Assembly: GCF_004571075.1 (NCBI RefSeq)
Contig: NZ_SPQP01000016.1
Coordinates: forward strand, 1 to 64,000
Direction: 5' to 3'
Source of the DNA: Blastococcus sp. TF02A-35
Lineage (GTDB): Bacteria; Actinomycetota; Actinomycetes; Mycobacteriales; Geodermatophilaceae
Length of the DNA: 64,000 bases
Shown here one piece after another: positions 20,100 to 27,769 of this stretch (positions within the stretch are counted from its first letter, which is position 1; each line of letters begins with the position of its first letter). The position numbers and the translations under genes are program-made. The notes beneath the pieces are model-generated. The model saw nothing but the letters and a program-made list of their open reading frames with translations, did not search any database and had not been told where the DNA came from.

Positions 20100-20684
20100 T
20101 CAGCGGTCGGCCCGGGTGAACAGCCAGCGGGCGAAGGTGGCGTCCTCGTGCAGCTCGGTGCGCCAGCGGACCGACAGCAGGAACGACCCGGGCGGGACGA
20201 CCAGCAGCGGGCTGGCGTCGTCGGGCTCGGCGTCGTCGGTGGACGGCGCGGGACCGGGGGACTCGGGCATCAGCCGGGCGCCGTCCTCGCCGGTGCCGTC
20301 GAGCGCGGCGCTGATGAAGGCCAGCCGGCCGCTGGGCACCGACACCGCGTCGCCGGCCTGCTCGTCGGTCGTCGGGAAGCGCAGCGCGAGCTCCAGCGTG
20401 CCGCGGTAGTCGTCGGCGTTCGCCTGGACGACGGCGATGCTGCCGTCGTCGCCGCGGAACACCTCGAGCCAGCCCTCGTCGCCGATCTCCGGATCGGTCA
20501 GGACCAGCGCGGCCGTGCCGGCGCCGACCGGGATGCCGGTCAGCTCGTAGTCCAGCCGTGGGACGAGCGCCTCGTAGGCCTCGTCGGACATGCCGCGCCA
20601 CGCGGGCAGCAGGTCCTCGTCGAGGGCGAGGAAGGGCTCACCGTTGGACCAGAACCGGCCAACGTGCGTCCAGGCGACTGTCAC
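20100..20684 (-). CDS. Uncharacterised protein
   Basis: The 194-residue soluble, acidic protein starts MTVAWTHVGRFWSNGEPFLAL. I do not recognise a family. The middle (about 120-150) is Pro/Asp-rich and probably a loop; the ends look like beta-strands. GTG at 20684 has AGGAT upstream; longer in-frame extensions are compositionally unlike protein. It has its own upstream region (20685-21131) and lies 58 bp from the VOC gene. Confidence 0.6.
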   Translation of the reverse strand: MTVAWTHVGRFWSNGEPFLALDEDLLPAWRGMSDEAYEALVPRLDYELTGIPVGAGTAALVLTDPEIGDEGWLEVFRGDDGSIAVVQANADDYRGTLELALRFPTTDEQAGDAVSVPSGRLAFISAALDGTGEDGARLMPESPGPAPSTDDAEPDDASPLLVVPPGSFLLSVRWRTELHEDATFARWLFTRADR

Positions 20685-21131
20685 CCGGCCATCCTGTTGT
20701 GCGGGTGGGGAGTCGTGCTCGGCGGGGAGGGCTTCTCCCGGCCCCGTTCCGGATGAGTTGACATAACGTCGGTTATCGGCGTTGTGCTGAGCTGCGCCGG
20801 AAGGGGTTGTCGATCTTGTGGGGCCCGACGCGCGGTGCGCTGGGCCGCGCCGCGTGCACACCGCGCCGCACGGACGGCGCCCGCAGGTCGGCGGCTGCAC
20901 GCCCGGGCGGCACGTGCGGCAGTCGGTCGGTGCCGGACCTGGGCCGCCGGCGCCGACGTCGTGCCGCCTCGGAGGCCGGCCGTTGCCGACCCGTCCACCC
21001 GTCTCCGACTCCCCCAGATGTTGATCTTGCTCTCGTGATCTTGGTCGACGACAGCCCGGCCTCGGTGTCGCACCGCCGCCGCTCGAGCCGCTCGACACCC
21101 ACTGGGCGCCATGAGGCACCGCTCCCCCTGT
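20685..21131. other. Gene-free stretch before the palindrome
   Basis: No convincing reading frame is seen. It holds a TTGACA at 20758-20763 without a good -10, and three copies of GATCTTG (near 20813, 21020 and 21037). It may be the regulatory region of the minus-strand gene or a decayed insertion. Confidence 0.4.
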
Positions 21132-21186
21132 CCGCCTACACCCCGGTAATTACGTAACACTGACGTAATTACCGGGGTGTAGGCGG
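21132..21186. repeat. Perfect 24-bp inverted repeat
   Basis: Left arm 21132-21155 and right arm 21163-21186 are exact reverse complements around the 7-nt centre AACACTG. The inner half (GGTAATTACGT) is strikingly AT-rich for this genome. There is no T-run. It ends 42 bp before a lipoprotein gene. Confidence 0.9.
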
Positions 21187-21215
21187 CTCGACGGGCGGCG
21201 GGCCGCCGGTGTTCG

Positions 21216-21227
21216 TAGGGTCGAGGC
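21216..21227 (+). promoter_or_regulatory. Leaderless-type -10 for lipoprotein gene
   Basis: TAGGGT is followed by 6 nt and ATG at 21228. Confidence 0.5.
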
Positions 21228-21467
21228 ATGCAGATCAGACGACCGCTCGCCGCCGTCCTGGCCGCCCTGGCGCTCTTCGGAGGCGGCGCCACGCTGACCG
21301 CCTGCGGGGACCCGGCCGGGCTGGACCGCAACGACGGCACGAGCGACGACACCGAGAACACCGACGGCAACGACCCGGGCAGCGAGGAGCAGGGCAACCT
21401 GCCCGACAACAGCAACCCGGAGCCGGGCACCGAGGACCAGAACGACGACTCGCAGGACCCGGACTGA
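21228..21467 (+). CDS. Small acidic lipoprotein
   Basis: The 79-residue protein has a signal peptide with a lipobox (LTAC, Cys26); the mature part is an Asp/Asn/Glu/Gly-rich, presumably disordered tail of about 53 residues. It would be lipidated and surface-anchored. I recognise no family. The ATG sits six bases after TAGGGT; the large palindrome lies just upstream and could affect its expression. Confidence 0.7.
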   Translation: MQIRRPLAAVLAALALFGGGATLTACGDPAGLDRNDGTSDDTENTDGNDPGSEEQGNLPDNSNPEPGTEDQNDDSQDPD

Positions 21468-21476
21468 CCGAGCCGG

Positions 21477-21884
21477 CTAGCTCGAGCGCTCGGTGACCCA
21501 GAGCCGGTCGAGCCGTCCGGTGGAACGCACCAGGTCGGCCAGCGAGCGCTCGAGCTCGGCCTTCGTGGGCTTCTCGGCCAGCATCGTCTGCACGTCCTCG
21601 AGGGCGCAGCGCAGCTGGTAGAGCCGGTCCTGCAGGCCGTCGAGGTCGGCGCGGGACACGAGGACGACGTCGCCCGGCAGGCCGGCCTTCTGCGTGGCCG
21701 AGCGCTGCTCGTAGGCGCGCTGGCGGCACGCCTGGCCGCAGTAGAGCCGCGGACGGCCCACCGAGCCCTGCTCGGGCAGCACCCGGCGGCACCACCCGCA
21801 GCGCCGCTGCTCACCGCTCCCACGGCTGGGGAGGGGTGCGACGGGGAGCGATGCCGTGCTGCCGGACGCGTGCTGCTGTGCCAC
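21477..21884 (-). CDS. Zinc-ribbon protein with coiled coil, unknown function
   Basis: The 135-residue protein carries a Cys4 motif (RCGWCRRVLP, then LYCGQACRQRAYEQR; Cys29, 32, 49, 53) followed by a helical coiled-coil region (about 78-130). The Cys motif resembles those of small actinobacterial proteins annotated as hypothetical. The GTG at 21884 is tentative, because GAGG lies only three bases upstream. It is convergent with the lipoprotein gene (10 bp apart). Confidence 0.6.
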   Translation of the reverse strand: MAQQHASGSTASLPVAPLPSRGSGEQRRCGWCRRVLPEQGSVGRPRLYCGQACRQRAYEQRSATQKAGLPGDVVLVSRADLDGLQDRLYQLRCALEDVQTMLAEKPTKAELERSLADLVRSTGRLDRLWVTERSS

Positions 21885-22001
21885 GCCTCGGGACGGTAGA
21901 CGCCGCTGCCGACAGTGCCGGGTGACACGCCCTGGGAAGGGTCTGTGAACCGTGGCGGGGCCGGTCGGCGAGGGCCCTACAGCGACGTCGGCAGCCCCCA
22001 C

Positions 22002-22013
22002 TAGCGTGAACGC
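22002..22013 (+). promoter_or_regulatory. Leaderless-type -10 for GDPD operon
   Basis: TAGCGT is followed by 6 nt and GTG at 22014. Confidence 0.55.
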
Positions 22014-22790
22014 GTGCTCCCCGCGCGGTTCGCCTTCCTCGACGCACCGACGCCGTTGGCGATGGCACACCGCGGCGGGGCGATCGAGCACCTGGAGAAC
22101 ACGCTGCCGGCGTTCCAGGCGTGCGTGGACATGGGCTACCGGTACCTGGAGACCGACGTCCAGGTGACCGCCGACGGCGTCCTCGTCGCCTTCCACGACG
22201 CCACGCTGGAGCGGGTCACCGGGCAGTCCGGCCGCATCGACTCCCTCACCTGGGCGCAGGTCAGCGAGGCGCGGATCGGCGGCCGGGAGCCGATCGTGCG
22301 GCTGGAGGACCTGCTGGGGGCCTGGCCCGACGTGCGCTTCAACCTCGACATCAAGGCCGCGGGCGTGCTCGCCCCGCTGGTCCGCCTGGTCCGGAGCATG
22401 AAGGTCGCCGACCGCATCTGCCTCGGCTCCTTCTCCGACGCCCGCATCGCCGCGGCCCGGCGGCTGTTCGGCCCGTCGGTGTGCACCTCGCTCGGTCCCC
22501 GCGGGGTGGCTGCCCTCCGGCTGTCGTCCTACTCGCCCCGGGCGGCCGGCCTGGTCCGCATCCAGGCCGGGTGCGCGCAGGTCCCCCTCCAGCTCGGCGG
22601 CCGGGCGCTGGTGGACGAGCGGTTCCTGGCCGCCGCGCACGCCCGGGGGCTGCAGGTGCACGTCTGGACCGTGGACGACCCGGTGGAGGCCGAGGCCATG
22701 CTGGACCTGGGCGTCGACGGGATCATGACCGACCGCCCGGCGATGCTCCGCGAGCTGCTGGAGAAGCGCGGGCAGTGGACCGGTCGGTGA
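22014..22790 (+). CDS. Glycerophosphodiester phosphodiesterase
   Basis: The 258-residue GDPD TIM barrel carries the catalytic signature AHRGG (about 19), ENTLPAF, YLETDVQVTADG and FHD. It hydrolyses glycerophosphodiesters to glycerol-3-phosphate and alcohol. No signal peptide is present, so it is probably cytosolic. The downstream acyltransferase overlaps by 4 bp (GTGA), suggesting a phospholipid recycling pair. Confidence 0.93.
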   Translation: MLPARFAFLDAPTPLAMAHRGGAIEHLENTLPAFQACVDMGYRYLETDVQVTADGVLVAFHDATLERVTGQSGRIDSLTWAQVSEARIGGREPIVRLEDLLGAWPDVRFNLDIKAAGVLAPLVRLVRSMKVADRICLGSFSDARIAAARRLFGPSVCTSLGPRGVAALRLSSYSPRAAGLVRIQAGCAQVPLQLGGRALVDERFLAAAHARGLQVHVWTVDDPVEAEAMLDLGVDGIMTDRPAMLRELLEKRGQWTGR

Positions 22791-23677
22791 CCGCGGGGGG
22801 ACGGCTGCGGCGGTGGCGGCCGCGGACCCCTCCCCTGCCGGAGGACCTGGCCGACCTGGTGCGGCCCGACGACCCCGAGTGGTTCGCCCGCGAGCTGGCC
22901 GTCGCCGTCGCCCCGCCCTGGTGGTTCTGGCGGTTCGTGCTGCGCCGGTTCTCCTGGCTGGTGGGCCTCTTCGGCCGGGTCGAGGTCACCGGCTCCATCC
23001 CCGAGGAGCTCCGCCGGGGGCCGCTGCTGCTCGCCGCGAACCACATCGGCGACTTCGACCCCTTCGTGGTCGCCGTCGCGCTGCACCGGCTGGGCGTCGT
23101 GCCCCGGTTCATGGCGACCGGCGGGATCATCGCCGCACCGGTCGCCGGCCCGGTGCTGGAGCGGGCCGGTGCCATCCGCGTGGACCGCGGCACGGAGCTC
23201 GCCCGGCACGCCGTCCGCGTCACCGAGGTGGCGCTGGTGCACGGCGGGCACGTCGTCGCCTACCCCGAGGGCCGGATCGGGCTGGCTCCCGACCTCTGGC
23301 CGGAGCGCGGCCGCACGGGGATGGCCCGGCTCGCGCTGGGGCTGCGGGTCCCGGTCATCCCGGTGAGCCAGTGGGGCGCCCACGAGGTGCTCCAGTACGG
23401 CAACGACCGCGGCAAGCTGCGCACCCTGGCCCGTGCCCTCGTGCGGCGGCCGCGGCTCAGGGTGCACGTCGGGCCGCCGGTCCACTTCGACGACCTCCAG
23501 ATGGGGCGCGTGGGCGACGCGAACCGCGCCCGCATGCGCATCGCCGCGGCGCTCACCCGGGGCCTGCGCCCGCTGCGGGCCGGTGAGCTGGACGGGCCGG
23601 CGTTCCACGACCCGACGCGCCCGACCACGGCCGTCGCCGCCTTCCCCGGCGGTGCGGTCCCGGAGGACATCCCGTGA
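22787..23677 (+). CDS. 1-acyl-glycerol-3-phosphate acyltransferase (PlsC-like)
   Basis: The 296-residue protein has the HX4D catalytic motif (AANHIGDFDPF, about 80-90) and the EGRIG substrate motif in VVAYPEGRIGLAPD. A Trp-rich amphipathic helix near residues 35-60 probably contacts the membrane. The GTG overlaps the GDPD stop. It would acylate lysophosphatidic acid or a related acceptor; the exact acceptor is inferred. Confidence 0.9.
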   Translation: MTAGGRLRRWRPRTPPLPEDLADLVRPDDPEWFARELAVAVAPPWWFWRFVLRRFSWLVGLFGRVEVTGSIPEELRRGPLLLAANHIGDFDPFVVAVALHRLGVVPRFMATGGIIAAPVAGPVLERAGAIRVDRGTELARHAVRVTEVALVHGGHVVAYPEGRIGLAPDLWPERGRTGMARLALGLRVPVIPVSQWGAHEVLQYGNDRGKLRTLARALVRRPRLRVHVGPPVHFDDLQMGRVGDANRARMRIAAALTRGLRPLRAGELDGPAFHDPTRPTTAVAAFPGGAVPEDIP

Positions 23678-23723
23678 CCGCGCGGTGCTGGACCGCGCGC
23701 GGCTGGGCTGGGAGCCTGCCGCG

Positions 23724-25076
23724 GTGACCTCAGCCCCTGCCGCCGCCCCGTCGGTGCCGCCGGTCGACCGCGCCCTCCAGCGCGAGCGCTTCGGCTGGTA
23801 CTCCTACGACTGGGCCATGTCGGTCTTCAACACCTCGGTGACGACCGTCTTCCTGGGCCCGTACCTGACGGCCATCGCCCGCGACGCCGCCGGCCCCGAC
23901 GAGCGCCTGCAGCTCCTCGGCCTGTCGATCGCCGCCGGCAGCTGGTTCTCCTACGTGCTGTCGGCCTCGGTCATCCTGCAGGTGCTCGTGCTGCCGCTCA
24001 CCGGCGCGGTCGCCGACCGGACCGGGCGCAAGCGGGAGATGCTCGTCGGCTTCGCCCTCCTGGGCGCGCTCGCGACGACGGCGCTGTTCTTCGCCGGCGA
24101 CGGCCGCTGGCTGATGGGGGCGCTGCTCTTCGTCCTCGCCAACATCAGCTTCGGCGCGGCGACCGTCGTCTACTACTCCTGGCTGCCCGACCTGGCCGGC
24201 CCCGACGACCGCGACAAGGTCTCCAGCCGGGGATGGGCGTTCGGCTACGTCGGCGGTGCGCTGCTGCTCGCCGTCCACCTCGGCCTCGTGGTCGGCGCCG
24301 AGGGCCTGGGGCTGACCACCGGCGAGGCGGTGCGGATCTGCCTGGCCACCGCGGGCCTGTGGTGGGGCGCGTTCACCCTCTTCTCGGTCTCCCGGCTGCG
24401 CAACCGCCCGGTCGCGCCCTCGGCCGCGCGGTCGGGCAGCAGCTTCCGGCAGCTGGCCACCACGTTCCGGGAGATGCGGGCCTTCCCGCTGACCCTGTGG
24501 TTCCTCGGCGCGTACCTGCTGTTCAACGACGGCGTGCAGACCGTCATCTCGCTGTCGGCCACCTACGCGACCGAGGAGCTGGACCTGGGCCAGGACGTGC
24601 TCACCGGCGCGATCCTGATGGTGCAGGTGGTGGCGATCTTCGGCGCGCTGGGGCTCGGTCGCATGGCCGGGCGCTACGGGGCCAAGCGGGTGGTGCTCGG
24701 CGCGCTGGTGGCCTGGATCGGCGTCCTGTTCGCGGCGTTCTTCCTGCAGACCGGGGCGGTCGCGCAGTTCTACGCCCTCGCCGCGGTCATCGGCCTCGTC
24801 CAGGGCGGCACCCAGGCGCTGTCCCGCTCGATGTTCAGCCAGCTGATCCCGGCGGGCAAGGAGGCCGAGTACTACGGCTTCTACGAGATCAGCGACCGCG
24901 GCACCAGCTGGCTGGGCCCGCTGGCCTTCGGGCTGACCTACCAGCTGACCGGGTCCTACCGGCTCGCGATCGTCAGCCTCGTGATCTTCTTCGTGGGCGG
25001 CTTCCTCGCGCTGGCCGCCCTGCCGATGCGCCGTGCCGTCCTCGCGGCGGGCAACACCCCACCGGAGCGCCTGTGA
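23724..25076 (+). CDS. MFS transporter, UMF1/Atg22-like
   Basis: The 450-residue integral membrane protein has about 12 hydrophobic segments. RERFGWYSYDWAMSVFNTSV at its start and DRTGRKREMLVGF after helix 3 are characteristic of the UMF1 (Atg22-like effluxer) family. GTG at 23724 lies 46 bp after the acyltransferase, and the thymidine kinase start overlaps its stop. The substrate is unknown; relatives export amino acids in yeast vacuoles. Confidence 0.87.
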   Translation: MTSAPAAAPSVPPVDRALQRERFGWYSYDWAMSVFNTSVTTVFLGPYLTAIARDAAGPDERLQLLGLSIAAGSWFSYVLSASVILQVLVLPLTGAVADRTGRKREMLVGFALLGALATTALFFAGDGRWLMGALLFVLANISFGAATVVYYSWLPDLAGPDDRDKVSSRGWAFGYVGGALLLAVHLGLVVGAEGLGLTTGEAVRICLATAGLWWGAFTLFSVSRLRNRPVAPSAARSGSSFRQLATTFREMRAFPLTLWFLGAYLLFNDGVQTVISLSATYATEELDLGQDVLTGAILMVQVVAIFGALGLGRMAGRYGAKRVVLGALVAWIGVLFAAFFLQTGAVAQFYALAAVIGLVQGGTQALSRSMFSQLIPAGKEAEYYGFYEISDRGTSWLGPLAFGLTYQLTGSYRLAIVSLVIFFVGGFLALAALPMRRAVLAAGNTPPERL

Positions 25077-25837
25077 CCGCGGTCGAGTCCGTCCAGCCGA
25101 CCACTCCCCTGCCGATGCCGATGCCGATGCCGGGGCCGGCCGCCGTGCCCGCGTCCGGTGACCGGCGGCGGCACCCGGCGCCGGCGCACCTGCGGTTCTT
25201 CCACGGGCCGATGGACTGCGGCAAGTCCACGCTCGCGCTGCAGGTCGACCACAACCAGAGCAGGCAGGGCCGGCACGGGCTGCTGGTGACCCAGGGCGAC
25301 CGGTCGGCGGCCCCGCAGATCAGCTCCCGCGTGGGGCTGTGCCGGGCGGCCATCGAGATCGACCCGGCCACCGACCTGCGGCTGCTCGTGCGCGACCGCT
25401 GGGCCGACGGCCACCGCGTGGACTACCTGATCGTCGACGAGGCGCAGTTCCTCTCCCCCGGCCAGGTCGACCAGCTGGCGGAGCTGGTCGACCAGTCGCA
25501 CGTCGACGTCTACGCGTTCGGGCTGACCACCGACTTCCGGGCCCGGCTGTTCCCGGGCACCCAGCGGCTGCTCGAGGTCGCCGACGACGTGCAGCGGATC
25601 CAGGTCGAGGTGCTGTGCTGGTGCGGCCTGCCGGGGCTGCTGAACGCCCGCGTCGTGGACGGCGTGATGGTCCGCTCGGGCGAGACCGTGGTGGTGGCCG
25701 ACACCGCTCCCCCGGAGCTGCCCGGGGAGGGCGGCGACTCCCCCGCCGTCCGCTACCAGGTGCTGTGCCGGCGGCACCACGTGCGCGGTGAGCTCGGCCC
25801 CACGGCCGCCGGGCCGGGACAGCTCGCCCTCCCCTGA
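25073..25837 (+). CDS. tdk: Thymidine kinase (type II)
   Basis: The 254-residue enzyme phosphorylates thymidine in pyrimidine salvage. The P-loop GPMDCGKST lies at 45-53, the VDEAQFLSPGQVDQL motif near 125, the lasso region AFGLTTDFRARLFPG after it, and zinc-ligand Cys at CWCG and LCRRHH. The first 38 residues are an extra Pro/Met-rich tail encoded by short GATGCC repeats, and the conserved core begins at HLRFFHGP. The GTG overlaps the MFS stop by 4 bp. Confidence 0.92.
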   Translation: MTAVESVQPTTPLPMPMPMPGPAAVPASGDRRRHPAPAHLRFFHGPMDCGKSTLALQVDHNQSRQGRHGLLVTQGDRSAAPQISSRVGLCRAAIEIDPATDLRLLVRDRWADGHRVDYLIVDEAQFLSPGQVDQLAELVDQSHVDVYAFGLTTDFRARLFPGTQRLLEVADDVQRIQVEVLCWCGLPGLLNARVVDGVMVRSGETVVVADTAPPELPGEGGDSPAVRYQVLCRRHHVRGELGPTAAGPGQLALP

Positions 25838-25910
25838 CCCTCCGGAGTCACCCGTGCGGGGGGCGGTGACCGTCCGGATCTGACCCCATGCGATGATGAA
25901 CAGCCGATTC

Positions 25911-25932
25911 GGCGGAATCTCTCCGCCTTTTT
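25911..25932 (+). terminator. Intrinsic-type terminator after tdk
   Basis: A 6-bp stem GGCGGA / TCCGCC with a 5-nt loop is followed directly by TTTTT, 73 bases after the tdk stop. It overlaps the predicted SigR promoter of rbpA, so the two readings may compete. Confidence 0.55.
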
Positions 25933-25939
25933 CGTCGTT
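25914..25939 (+). promoter_or_regulatory. SigR/SigH-type promoter of rbpA
   Basis: GGAAT at 25914-25918 and GTT at 25937-25939 are separated by exactly 18 bp, the consensus for the thiol-stress sigma factor SigR (SigH in mycobacteria). rbpA is a known SigR target in Streptomyces. The leader would be about 85 nt. Confidence 0.75.
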
Positions 25940-26029
25940 TATCTCTCTGACTCCCCGATCACCTGGGTATGGCCCCGGGTGACCGGACGTCGAGTCCCTA
26001 CCGACACTAAGACGAGAGGACGGTGTGCC

Positions 26030-26374
26030 ATGGGTGAGCGTTCCTTGCGCGGCAGCCGACTGGGCAGCGTCAGCTACGAGACCGAGCGGAACACCGCGCC
26101 CATCGAGCGGCAGTACGCCGAGTACAAGTGCGCTTCCGGCCACCTGTTCACGGTCCCGTTCGCCGACGACGCCGAGCTCCCCGACACGTGGGAGTGCAAG
26201 TTCGACGGCTCCGCGGCGAAGCTCGTCGGTGGGACCGAGCCGGCCCCCAAGAAGGTCAAGCCCCCGCGGACCCACTGGGACATGCTGCTCGAGCGCCGCA
26301 GCGTCGAGGACCTCGAGGAGGTCCTGGCCGAGCGCCTCGAGGTGCTCCGCGGCCGGCGGACCCGCGCCAGCTGA
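26030..26374 (+). CDS. rbpA: RNA polymerase-binding protein RbpA
   Basis: The 114-residue protein binds RNA polymerase and group 1/2 sigma factors and stabilises open complexes. The basic N-terminal tail (MGERSLRGSRLGSVSYETER) is followed by the core domain (EYKCASGHLFTVPFADDAELPDTWECKFD is present in family form, with Cys at about 35 and 57) and the C-terminal sigma-interaction helix (RTHWDMLLERRSVEDLEEVL). ATG at 26030 fits the family start. The SigR-type promoter upstream suggests induction by disulfide stress. Confidence 0.97.
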   Translation: MGERSLRGSRLGSVSYETERNTAPIERQYAEYKCASGHLFTVPFADDAELPDTWECKFDGSAAKLVGGTEPAPKKVKPPRTHWDMLLERRSVEDLEEVLAERLEVLRGRRTRAS

Positions 26375-26390
26375 CAGCAGTACCTGACGG

Positions 26391-26422
26391 AACGGCCCCG
26401 GTGGATCCCCACCGGGGCCGTT
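26391..26422. terminator. Bidirectional terminator between rbpA and fxsA
   Basis: A 14-bp perfect stem (26391-26404 with 26409-26422) and 4-nt loop lie between two convergent genes. Confidence 0.7.
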
Positions 26423-26434
26423 CTGCGTCCGGGG

Positions 26435-26953
26435 TCAGGTCGCCGGGCGCCCGTCGGCGTCGCGCAGGACCTCGCCCTCGATCACCAGCGGGGTGCCGTG
26501 GGGTGCGGGCCGCTCCCCCACCCCGGCGGTGCGCGTGCTGCTCACGTGCACCGGGCCGCGCATCCGGTCCGGCAGCCGGGAGAGCACCAGCCCACCCAGC
26601 GCCCGGCGCACGAGGCCGCGCGTGAAGGGCAGCAGGCACAGCAGGCCGACGAGGTCGCCGATGAATCCCGGCAGGACCATCAGCAGCCCTCCGGCCGCGA
26701 CGAGCCCGGCGTTCCCGAGCTCGACGCCCGGGGAGCGCCGGCTGCGCGCCCGCTCCCGGAGGTCGGCCAGCGCGCGCGTGCCCTGCCGGGCCAGCAGGAC
26801 GAACCCCAGCGCGCTGGTGGCCATCGTCGCCAGGATCGTCCAGCCGATGCCGATCCAGGCGGCGACCAGTGCGAAGACGACGAGCTCTGCCAGCGCCGTC
26901 ACCCCGACGACCAGCTTGAGCCGACGGCGTACCAGGTCAGCCACGTCGGTCAC
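26435..26953 (-). CDS. fxsA: FxsA family membrane protein
   Basis: The 172-residue protein has the FxsA layout: two N-terminal helices (about 12-50), a charged loop, then NAGLVAAGGLLMVLPGFIGDLVGLLCLLP with helices at about 80-110 and a polar tail. FxsA is a cytoplasmic membrane protein that suppresses phage F exclusion when overproduced in E. coli; its normal role is unknown. The GTG at 26953 is preceded by GGAGAGG. Confidence 0.9.
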   Translation of the reverse strand: MTDVADLVRRRLKLVVGVTALAELVVFALVAAWIGIGWTILATMATSALGFVLLARQGTRALADLRERARSRRSPGVELGNAGLVAAGGLLMVLPGFIGDLVGLLCLLPFTRGLVRRALGGLVLSRLPDRMRGPVHVSSTRTAGVGERPAPHGTPLVIEGEVLRDADGRPAT

Positions 26954-26995
26954 CCCTCTCCGTGCTCAGGCCCTCGCCGGGTGCCGGTCGGCCGG

Positions 26996-27769
26996 TCAGC
27001 GACGGGCGTCGCCGGCCGGGCCGGGCATCGGCGGCCGCACGCGGCCGGGCAGCAGGCCCGCGAGCCGGTCCTGGACGCCCCAGACGGTCACGCGTACCCA
27101 TGCCTCTCTAACGATCGAGCCGCTCATCTTGCTCCGGCCGTACTCCCGTTCGGTGAACGTGATCGGCACCTCGACCACGCGGGCACCGGCGCGCAGCGCC
27201 CGCCAGGCCCAGTCCACCTGGAAGCAGTAGCCCTCGCTGGCCACCTCGTCGAAGGGCAGCCGGTCGATCAGCTCCGCCCGCGCCGCGCGGAACCCGCCGG
27301 TCGCGTCGCGGAGCGGCAGGCGCAGCGCCCAGCGGGTGTAGCGGTTCCCCACGCGGGAGAGCAGCAGCCGGTGCGCCGGCCAGTCCTCGACCCGGCCGCC
27401 GTCGACGTACCGGGAGCCCAGCACCAGGTCGGCGCCCTCCAGCGCGGCCAGCAGGTCCGGCAGCTGCTCGGGCGGGTGGGAGCCGTCGGCGTCCATCTCG
27501 ACGAGGACGTCGTAGCCGCGCTCGCGGGCCCAGCGGAAGCCGGCCACGTACGCCTTGCCCAGGCCGGCCTTGGCGGTGCGGTGCAGGACGTGCACCCGGG
27601 GGTCGCGGGCGGCGACGCCGTCGGCGATGGCGCCGGTGCCGTCCGGGGAGCCGTCGTCCACCACCAGGGCGTGCGCATCGGGCACGCTGGCGTGCAGCCG
27701 GCCGAGGATCCGCTCGACGTTCTCCGCCTCGTTGTAGGTCGGGATGACGACCAGCACCCGTGCGCTCAC
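26996..27769 (-). CDS. Polyprenol monophosphomannose synthase (GT2)
   Basis: The 257-residue enzyme moves mannose from GDP-mannose to polyprenyl phosphate, supplying protein O-mannosylation and lipoglycan assembly. It has VVIPTYNEAENVERIL, the VVDDGSPDGTG loop, the metal-binding DADGSHPPE and EGYCFQVDWAWRALRAG. No C-terminal membrane domain is present. The GTG overlaps the lnt stop by 4 bp. In M. tuberculosis the two activities are fused in Ppm1 (Rv2051c); here they remain separate neighbouring genes. Confidence 0.93.
   Translation of the reverse strand: MSARVLVVIPTYNEAENVERILGRLHASVPDAHALVVDDGSPDGTGAIADGVAARDPRVHVLHRTAKAGLGKAYVAGFRWARERGYDVLVEMDADGSHPPEQLPDLLAALEGADLVLGSRYVDGGRVEDWPAHRLLLSRVGNRYTRWALRLPLRDATGGFRAARAELIDRLPFDEVASEGYCFQVDWAWRALRAGARVVEVPITFTEREYGRSKMSGSIVREAWVRVTVWGVQDRLAGLLPGRVRPPMPGPAGDARR

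Noticed and set aside
20758-20786. Full SigA promoter with TTGACA at 20758
   Set aside because: The -35 is perfect but 17 bp downstream reads GTTGTG, not a -10, and no gene follows in that direction.
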